40,330 nt of DNA from an uncultured Pelagibacteraceae bacterium. GTDB taxonomy: Bacteria > Pseudomonadota > Alphaproteobacteria > Pelagibacterales > Pelagibacteraceae. Under the pieces are notes generated by a model, which saw only the letters and a list, made by a program, of their open reading frames with translations, did no database searches and had not been told where the DNA came from. This document shows, piece by piece, positions 34,884-40,330 of the stretch. The translations under genes were made by a program, and so were the position numbers. Each line of letters opens with the position of its first letter. Position 1 is the first letter of the stretch. The DNA lies in the NCBI GenBank assembly GCA_902518235.1, contig CABYFN010000007.1, positions 1 to 40,330 of the forward strand, written 5' to 3'.

Positions 34884-36356
34884 ATGGATAATCTTTTATT
34901 AATGCTGACCCCTTTATTTAGTTCAAAACTATTGATAGTTTTACTTTTTGGAACTTTGTTTGGATTAATTCTAGGAGTTCTTCCAGGTTTAGGACCAACA
35001 ACTGGTGGAGCATTAATTTTACCATTTACAATGACGCTAGATCCTTTATCTGCAATAGTATTGTTAACCTCTATTTATTGTGCAGGAACTTATGGAGGAG
35101 CAATTACTGCAGTATTAATTAATACTCCAGGAACTCCAGCAGCTGCAGCCACATGTCTAGATGGATATCCTCTAGCCCAAAAAGGCGAAGCGGGTAGAGC
35201 TTTGGGAATGGCAACTGTATCAAGCACTGTTGGAGGAATTTTTAGTGTTATAATTTTAGTATTTTTTGCACCACTTTTAGCGAAACTCGCTTATGAATTT
35301 GGACAACCCGAATATTTTGCATTAGCAATTTTTGGTTTAACCATGCTTTCTTCTATAGGAGAAGGTAGTCCTATTAAAAACTTAGTTGCAGGAGCATTTG
35401 GAATTTTAATTTCAACTATTGGTAAAGATTTTATGACATCAATAGATAGGTTTACTTATGGAATTAACGAACTCTCAGTTGGTATTGGTTTTATTCCAGT
35501 AGTTGTTGGTTTATTTGCAATTAGTGAAATGTTAACTCAATCAACACTTCTTGATCAAGTATTTAAGAGAGTAGCTTTAAAGGCAGTAAAACTTCCAACC
35601 AAAGATGATTATAAAAAAACATGGAAAACAATTCTTAGATCAAGTGGAATAGGTTCATTCATTGGAGTTTTGCCAGCCGAAGGTGGAACTGTAGCATCGT
35701 TAATTGGTTATTCAGAGGCCAAAAGATTTTCTAAAAATCCTGAAGAATTTGGCAAAGGATCAATTGAAGGTATTGCTGGTGCAGAAGCTGCAAATAATGC
35801 TGCAACTGGTGGAGCAATGGTACCTACATTAGCACTAGGAATTCCAGGAAGTGCCACGACAGCTGTAATACTAACAGGTTTAATTATTCATGGTGTTAGA
35901 CCAGGTCCAGATTTATTCAGAGAACAGCCCGATTTCTTATATGGAATATTCGGGGCCATGTTAATTGCAAATGTTTTATTTTTTATCTTTGGATTTTTTG
36001 GAGCAAAAGTATTTGCAAGAATAACATTAGTTCCTAACAAAATTTTGTGGCCAATGATATTTGCAGTATCTGTTTGTGGAACATATTCACTTAGCCAATC
36101 AATTATTGATGTCTGGATTATGTTATTTTTTGGAGTATTAGGATTTTTTATGAGAAGATTTGGATTTTCAGTTGTTCCTGTAATTATAGGATTAATTTTA
36201 GGAGAATTGGTAGAGGGAACATTAAGACAATCTTTAGTTATTTTTGATGGAAATTGGTTGATGTTTTTAACAAGACCAATAGCTTTAACCTTTTTTATTT
36301 TATCTTTAATTGCATTAGCTTTTCCTTTATTAAGATCAAAAAAACAAAAAAAATAA
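34884..36356 (+). CDS. tctA: Tripartite tricarboxylate transporter large permease TctA
   Basis: A 490-residue inner-membrane protein with around twelve helices. The TctA signatures are plain: LGVLPGLGPTTGGALILPFT near the N-terminus, YGGAITAVLINTPGTPAAAATCLDGYPLAQKG with the substrate-site motif, and the internal repeat SFIGVLPAEGGTVASLIGYSEAKRFSK and NNAATGGAMVPTLALGIPGSATTAVIL. Length is normal. It lies 1 bp after tctB and 1 bp before an SDR gene, so substrate uptake and metabolism appear to be in one transcript. Transport is driven by an ion gradient in this family. Confidence 0.95.
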   Translation: MDNLLLMLTPLFSSKLLIVLLFGTLFGLILGVLPGLGPTTGGALILPFTMTLDPLSAIVLLTSIYCAGTYGGAITAVLINTPGTPAAAATCLDGYPLAQKGEAGRALGMATVSSTVGGIFSVIILVFFAPLLAKLAYEFGQPEYFALAIFGLTMLSSIGEGSPIKNLVAGAFGILISTIGKDFMTSIDRFTYGINELSVGIGFIPVVVGLFAISEMLTQSTLLDQVFKRVALKAVKLPTKDDYKKTWKTILRSSGIGSFIGVLPAEGGTVASLIGYSEAKRFSKNPEEFGKGSIEGIAGAEAANNAATGGAMVPTLALGIPGSATTAVILTGLIIHGVRPGPDLFREQPDFLYGIFGAMLIANVLFFIFGFFGAKVFARITLVPNKILWPMIFAVSVCGTYSLSQSIIDVWIMLFFGVLGFFMRRFGFSVVPVIIGLILGELVEGTLRQSLVIFDGNWLMFLTRPIALTFFILSLIALAFPLLRSKKQKK

Positions 36357-36357
36357 T

Positions 36358-37107
36358 ATGATTAATTTTGATTTAAAAGATAGAGTTGCAATAGTGACAG
36401 GAGGCGCCCAAGGTTTTGGACTAGCTATTACGGAGAGATTTATTGCTTCTGGAGCAAGCGTTGTAATTTGGGATATAGACGAGGAAGCAATCAAAACTGC
36501 AACAAAAAAAATTAATTCAGATAAGGTTTCATACCAAATTGTTGATGTTGGAAATTATGAGAATATAGAAAAAAATTTAGCTGAAATTGAAAAAACTCAC
36601 AAAAAAATTGATATTTTCATCAATAATGCAGGTGTTGCAGGAAAAAATACTACAGTAGTTGATTATCCACTTGATGAGTGGAAAAAAGTTATAGACCTAA
36701 ATTTAAATGCAGTATTTTATTGTTGTAAAGCCGTAACGCCTTACATGCTTAAAAATAATTATGGAAGAATTGTAAATATTGCCTCTATTGCTGGAAAAGA
36801 GGGTAATCCTAACGCCAGCGCATATAGCACGTCTAAAGCTGGAGTTATAGGTTTAACTAAATCACTTGGAAAAGAATTAGCATTAAAAAATATAGCTGTT
36901 AATTGCGTAACCCCAGCTGCTGCAAAAACTAGAATTTTTGATCAAATGACTGAGGAACATATTAATTATATGTTATCTAAAATCCCAAGAAATAAATTTG
37001 CCAAAGTAGATGAATTAGCATCTCTTGTTACATGGTTATCCAGTGAAGAAAATTCTTTTTCTACAGCAGCAGTATTTGATTTGAGTGGTGGAAGAGCAAC
37101 CTATTAG
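36358..37107 (+). CDS. Short-chain dehydrogenase/reductase (classical SDR)
   Basis: A 249-residue classical SDR. TGGAQGFG (14-21) binds NAD(P), Asp39 and Asp41 after VVIWD suggest preference for NAD, NNAG is at 89-92, and the catalytic residues are Ser143, Tyr156 and Lys160 in the order SIAGKEGNPNASAYSTSK. The C-terminal segment ENSFSTAAVFDLSGGRATY is the usual end of this group. Relatives oxidise sugars, sugar acids or 3-hydroxyacyl compounds. Sitting 1 bp after tctA and 3 bp before the ROK kinase, it probably acts on the imported acid or on a sugar of the region. Confidence 0.88.
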   Translation: MINFDLKDRVAIVTGGAQGFGLAITERFIASGASVVIWDIDEEAIKTATKKINSDKVSYQIVDVGNYENIEKNLAEIEKTHKKIDIFINNAGVAGKNTTVVDYPLDEWKKVIDLNLNAVFYCCKAVTPYMLKNNYGRIVNIASIAGKEGNPNASAYSTSKAGVIGLTKSLGKELALKNIAVNCVTPAAAKTRIFDQMTEEHINYMLSKIPRNKFAKVDELASLVTWLSSEENSFSTAAVFDLSGGRATY

Positions 37108-37110
37108 TTT

Positions 37111-38013
37111 ATGCAGATAGGTATTGATGTTGGAGCTACCAAAATTGAAAGTGTAGTTCTTGACGAGAAAGGCAATGAAAGCAATCGTGAAAGAACAGAT
37201 TGCCCAAAAGACTATTTTCAAATTGTAAAAACTATTAAAGAAATTGATAAGAAGTTAGAAAAAAAATTTAATAAAGAGTTGCCAATAGGTGTTTGTCATC
37301 CTGGCGTACATTCTCCTCAAACTGGATTAGTTAAGAATGCGCCAAATTGTTATTGGTTAGAAAAAAAACCATTTCAAAATGATTTAAGGAAAGAATTAGG
37401 TAAAGAAGTATTTTGTGAAAACGACGCAAATTGCTTTGCTCTATCAGAGGCTTTAGATGGTTCAGGAAAACACTATAAAATTGTTTATGGAATTATAGTT
37501 GGTTCTGGTGTTGGAGGAGGTTTGGTAATAGATAAAAAAATTGTTAGTGGACCTAATGGAGTAGCAGGAGAGTGGGGACATAATCAAATTACCCATTTAA
37601 TCGCTAAAAAAGAAAAATTTGAATCTACCAATTTAAGAGAAGGTGAGATTGAAAGTTTTATGTCAGGTTTAAGTTTAGCAAAAAAATTTAATAAAAAGTT
37701 TAAAAAGAATTTAACGACAAATCAAATTTTTGAATTATATCGAAAGCATGATTTAGATGCTGAAGATTTAATTGACAACTTTAAATTAAATTTAGCCATG
37801 TCATTGGCAAATATAATAAATATTCTCGATCCTGATTGTTTTGTATTTGGAGGAGGTGTTTCAAATGAAATTGATTTTTTAAGTGAAATTGAAACTATAG
37901 TAAGAAAATTTGTTACTGGAAGAGAATATGAAGGTGTATTTCTAAAACCTAAATATGGAGATGCCAGTGGTGTAAGGGGTGCAGCAAGATTAGGGAGAAA
38001 ATCAATCTACTAA
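37111..38013 (+). CDS. ROK-family sugar kinase lacking the usual zinc cysteines
   Basis: A 300-residue ROK protein without DNA-binding domain, hence a kinase. IGIDVGATKIESVVL (3-17) is the phosphate-binding part, ENDANCFALSEALDG (103-117) holds catalytic Asp105, GSGVGGGLVIDKKIVSG binds the nucleotide, and GEWGHNQI (153-160) has the sugar-contacting Glu and His. The normal CxCGxxGCxE zinc motif that follows is absent: residues 158-182 contain no Cys, and NLREGEIESFMSG stands in its place. LDPDCFVFGGGVSNE is the C-terminal signature. Glucose, fructose or N-acetylglucosamine are plausible substrates. The glucose-type ABC transporter next to it favours glucokinase (inference). Confidence 0.83.
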   Translation: MQIGIDVGATKIESVVLDEKGNESNRERTDCPKDYFQIVKTIKEIDKKLEKKFNKELPIGVCHPGVHSPQTGLVKNAPNCYWLEKKPFQNDLRKELGKEVFCENDANCFALSEALDGSGKHYKIVYGIIVGSGVGGGLVIDKKIVSGPNGVAGEWGHNQITHLIAKKEKFESTNLREGEIESFMSGLSLAKKFNKKFKKNLTTNQIFELYRKHDLDAEDLIDNFKLNLAMSLANIINILDPDCFVFGGGVSNEIDFLSEIETIVRKFVTGREYEGVFLKPKYGDASGVRGAARLGRKSIY

Positions 38014-38086
38014 TATTACAAATCAATTAATAGTTGTATTTTTTTTTCTTGTAGTCTTTTAATAAATCAATCTATAATTATTTTTT

Positions 38087-38100
38087 TTAAGTTAACTTAA
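38087..38100. promoter_or_regulatory. 14 bp perfect palindrome before the glucose-type binding protein, possible operator
   Basis: TTAAGTTAACTTAA reads the same on both strands and lies 23 bp before the ATG at 38124. It might be an operator or part of a promoter. It is made almost only of A and T in a very A+T-rich spacer, so chance is a real alternative. Confidence 0.25.
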
Positions 38101-38110
38101 TTTAATAAAT

Positions 38111-38117
38111 AAGAGGG
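38111..38117 (+). promoter_or_regulatory. Strong Shine-Dalgarno of the glucose-type binding protein
   Basis: AAGAGGG lies 6 bases before the ATG at 38124 and repeats the pattern seen before tctC. Confidence 0.75.
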
Positions 38118-38123
38118 AAATAT

Positions 38124-39380
38124 ATGAAAAAAATGTTAATTGCTTTAATTGCTTTTGCATTCACTTTCACATCTTCTTTTGCTGGACCAAAAATTGAGGT
38201 TTTGCACTGGTGGACATCAGGTGGTGAAGCAGCTGCACTAAAAGTATTAAAAGACGATTTCGCTGCAAATGGTGGTGAATGGTTAGATATGCCTGTAACT
38301 GGTGGTGGTGGAGACGCTGCCAACGTTGCATTAAAAGCAAGAATAGTTGCGGGAGATCCTCCATCAGCTTCTCAAATTAAAGGTCCAACAATTCAAGAAT
38401 ATGATCAAGAGGGTGTTGTTGCTCCTTATAATATTGATCCAATTGCTCAATCAGAAGGTTGGGACAGTTTATTAGATCCAATGATTGCTGCAGTTCACAA
38501 ATGTCAAGATAACAGTGGTCCATATTGTGCAGCTCCAGTAAACATTCATAGAATTGATTGGATGTGGGCTAACAAAGCAGTATTCGATGCTAATGGAATT
38601 TCAGTTCCTACATCTTGGGATGAATTAAATGCAGCAGCAGAAAAACTTCAAGCTGCAGGAATTATTCCTTTTGCCCACGGTGGTCAAGCTTGGCAAGACG
38701 CAACAGTCTTCGAAGCAGTAGCTATGGGTATTGGTGGAAATAACTATTATAAAAACTGTTATGTAGATCTTAAAGAAACTTGTTTAAGAAGTGAGACAAC
38801 TGTTAAAGTTTTTGATCAAATGAGAAAACTTCAAGGTTTTACTGATGAAGGTAGCCCAGGAAGAGACTGGAACGTTGCTACTGGAATGGTTATAGAAGGA
38901 AAAGCTGGTTTCCAAATTATGGGTGACTGGGCAAAAGGTGAATTTACAGCAGCTGGAAAAGTACCAGGCGTAGATTACTATTGTGCTGCAACTCCATCTA
39001 ATAATGGATACTTGTACAATGTGGATAGCTTTATATTCTACAAAACAAGTGACCCAGACAAACAAGAAGGTCAAAAACTATTAGCTAAATTAATGATGGG
39101 TAAGAACTTCCAAAAAGTTTTCAACCTATATAAAGGATCAATTCCAGCACGTTTGGATGTACCAATGGATGAATTTGATAAATGTGCAAAAACATCAAAT
39201 TCTGACATCAAAACTGCGGGAGCAAGCGGTGGATTAGTGCCAAGTTTTGCTCATGGAATGGCTCAAGGTAATACTATGAAAGCTGCTTTACAAGATGTGA
39301 TCACAGAACACTTTAATTCTGACATGTCTTCTGTTGATGCAGCAAATGCTTTGGCTGATTCAGTTTTAGATAACATGTAA
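38124..39380 (+). CDS. CUT1 sugar ABC transporter binding protein, glucose/mannose type
   Basis: A 418-residue periplasmic binding protein. The signal peptide is MKKMLIALIAFAFTFTSSFAG with cleavage after SFA. The mature start KIEVLHWWTSGGEAAALKVLKDDF, then PVTGGGGDAANVALKARIVAGDPPSASQIKGP and RIDWMWANKAVFDANGISVPTSWDEL, agree with GtsA-like glucose and mannose binding proteins. Several Cys (KCQDNSGPYC, NCYVDLKETC) could form periplasmic disulfides. It has a strong Shine-Dalgarno, is followed 13 bp later by a perfect terminator, and precedes its permease genes. A ROK kinase gene sits upstream. Ligand glucose is inferred from family resemblance. Confidence 0.9.
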   Translation: MKKMLIALIAFAFTFTSSFAGPKIEVLHWWTSGGEAAALKVLKDDFAANGGEWLDMPVTGGGGDAANVALKARIVAGDPPSASQIKGPTIQEYDQEGVVAPYNIDPIAQSEGWDSLLDPMIAAVHKCQDNSGPYCAAPVNIHRIDWMWANKAVFDANGISVPTSWDELNAAAEKLQAAGIIPFAHGGQAWQDATVFEAVAMGIGGNNYYKNCYVDLKETCLRSETTVKVFDQMRKLQGFTDEGSPGRDWNVATGMVIEGKAGFQIMGDWAKGEFTAAGKVPGVDYYCAATPSNNGYLYNVDSFIFYKTSDPDKQEGQKLLAKLMMGKNFQKVFNLYKGSIPARLDVPMDEFDKCAKTSNSDIKTAGASGGLVPSFAHGMAQGNTMKAALQDVITEHFNSDMSSVDAANALADSVLDNM

Positions 39381-39393
39381 AAATATAAAAATT

Positions 39394-39427
39394 AAGGCCA
39401 CCTAAAATTTAGGTGGCCTTTTTTTTT
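39394..39427 (+). terminator. Rho-independent terminator between binding protein and permease
   Basis: AAGGCCACCTAA (39394-39405) pairs with TTAGGTGGCCTT (39409-39420) around a 3-base loop, and T continues to 39427. Permease expression would then rest on read-through, or on a promoter in the short stretch before 39452. Confidence 0.92.
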
Positions 39428-39451
39428 AGTCAGAATTAGAAAATATTTATA

Positions 39452-40327
39452 ATGTTCAAGTGGTTAGAAAAAAACCTACCTAAAATCGTAATGGCGCCAG
39501 CTGTTGGATTAATTGGTTGGTTTGTCTATGGTTTTGTACTTTGGACTTTATATATATCTTTTACAAATTCTAAAATCTTACCCAAATACGAGCTTTGGGG
39601 AGTAGGACAATATGTTAAACTTTGGGGTTCTAGAAAATGGCTTATTGCAGTAGATAACTTACTTATTTTCACAGCGTTGTTCTTAATTTTTTGTGTTGTG
39701 ATCGGAATTATTCTTGCGATATTTTTAGATCAAAAAATTAGAGCTGAAGGTGTTTTAAGAACTATTTACCTGTATCCAATGGCTTTATCTTTCATAGTTA
39801 CTGGAACAGCTTGGAAATGGATTTTAAATCCAACACTCGGTATCCAAAAAATGTTTATCGATTGGGGTTTTGAAAACTTTACATTTGATTGGTTAGTAAA
39901 TAGAGAAATGGCAATCTACACCATTGTGATCGCGGGTGTTTGGCAATCTGCTGGATTCGTAATGGCATTATTTCTAGCTGGATTGAGATCAGTTGAAGAT
40001 GAAATTGTTAAAGCAGCTAAAATAGATGGTGCAAATTTATTTACAGTTTATTGGAAAATTTTACTTCCTATGATGAGGCCAGTCTTTTTTACAAGTTTTG
40101 TGATTTTAGTTCACATTTCTATAAAAAGTTATGATCTTATAGTTGCGCTAACCCAGGGTGGACCTGGTATATCCACAACTATGCCTGCCTTATATATGAC
40201 CCAAACTGCATTCCATAAAAGTCAAGTTGGTTTGTCAGCCGCAAGTGCAATCATGATGTTTATGGCTGTAGCGGCAGTAATTATCCCGTATTTATATTCT
40301 GAGCTAAGGAGAGAAAATGCAAGATAA
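39452..40327 (+). CDS. CUT1 sugar ABC transporter permease, first subunit
   Basis: A 291-residue MalF/GtsB-like inner-membrane permease with six helices. The EAA loop that contacts the ATPase is present near the C-terminal third as DEIVKAAKIDGANLFTVYWK followed by ILLPMM. Other typical stretches are LYPMALSFIVTGTAWKWILNP and SYDLIVALTQGGPG. Length is normal for short-type CUT1 permeases without the extra MalF domain. It lies 71 bp after the binding-protein stop with a terminator between them. The next permease start overlaps its end by 11 bp. Confidence 0.93.
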   Translation: MFKWLEKNLPKIVMAPAVGLIGWFVYGFVLWTLYISFTNSKILPKYELWGVGQYVKLWGSRKWLIAVDNLLIFTALFLIFCVVIGIILAIFLDQKIRAEGVLRTIYLYPMALSFIVTGTAWKWILNPTLGIQKMFIDWGFENFTFDWLVNREMAIYTIVIAGVWQSAGFVMALFLAGLRSVEDEIVKAAKIDGANLFTVYWKILLPMMRPVFFTSFVILVHISIKSYDLIVALTQGGPGISTTMPALYMTQTAFHKSQVGLSAASAIMMFMAVAAVIIPYLYSELRRENAR

Positions 40328-40330
40328 GTT
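40317..40330 (+). CDS. Start of second CUT1 permease (truncated by window end)
   Basis: An ATG at 40317 opens a new frame (MQDK) that runs off the window. AGGAGAG at 40308-40314 is a good Shine-Dalgarno just before it. In this transporter class a second permease normally follows the first with a short overlap, so the identity is inferred from position only. Confidence 0.55.

Noticed and set aside
38102..38323. Minus-strand frames over the signal peptide region of the glucose-type binding protein
   Set aside because: They mirror a well-supported gene and its Shine-Dalgarno; composition is that of reversed Gly/Ala codons.
1..40330. Mobile element, prophage, CRISPR array, tRNA or rRNA
   Set aside because: No transposase, integrase, phage gene, regular repeat series or cloverleaf-like sequence was found in any spacer.

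Overview
The window is very A+T-rich, tightly packed DNA. Spacers are mostly below 100 bp, same-strand genes often overlap by 1-11 bp, and convergent genes meet stop to stop. No insertion sequence, phage gene, CRISPR array, rRNA or tRNA is visible. The protein families, the iscR-suf operon, glnA, three transport systems of different classes and almost no regulators suggest a streamlined marine alphaproteobacterium of the SAR11/Pelagibacterales type. This placement is inferred from composition and gene content, not from a search.

Region 1 (1-4062) is housekeeping: the C-terminal end of an AsmA-like protein, tyrS, anmK and a small alpha/beta hydrolase. Region 2 (4141-10343) is one operon for Fe-S cluster assembly, iscR-sufB-sufC-sufD-sufS-sufU-sufT-sufA. 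It is driven by a promoter that overlaps a near-consensus type 1 IscR site. Region 3 (10344-13487) holds glnA with a 3' hairpin and a possible 45-residue basic protein, then a YbaK-family deacylase and an EamA exporter.

Region 4 (13500-26854) is a catabolic block. It holds an inositol-type module (iolG, a second Gfo/Idh oxidoreductase, iolE, iolD, a third Gfo/Idh oxidoreductase). Around it are two 2-hydroxyacid dehydrogenases, a PhyH-family dioxygenase, a PanE-like reductase, a bacterial homologue of human C11orf54 (DUF1907), an HpcH/HpaI aldolase and an aldehyde dehydrogenase. Canonical iolB, iolC, iolJ and iolA are absent from the window.

Region 5 (26877-31134) is a CUT2-type sugar ABC transporter followed by a RbsD/FucU-family mutarotase and a ribokinase. 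Region 6 (31135-38013) has a rhamnonate-dehydratase-like enolase-superfamily enzyme with a PdxA-like dehydrogenase on the minus strand. Opposite them lies a tripartite tricarboxylate transporter (tctC, tctB, tctA) with an SDR and a ROK kinase. Region 7 (38124-end) starts a CUT1 glucose/mannose-type ABC transporter and runs off the window in the second permease.

Read together, regions 4-7 import sugars, cyclitols and sugar acids and feed them through oxidation, dehydration and retro-aldol cleavage. The mutarotase, SDR, DUF1907 protein, dehydratase, HpaI aldolase and aldehyde dehydrogenase could form a complete non-phosphorylating deoxysugar route (inference). All three periplasmic binding proteins share one layout: a strong Shine-Dalgarno sequence in front and a perfect terminator hairpin behind. 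In one case that hairpin lies inside the start of the next gene, tctB.
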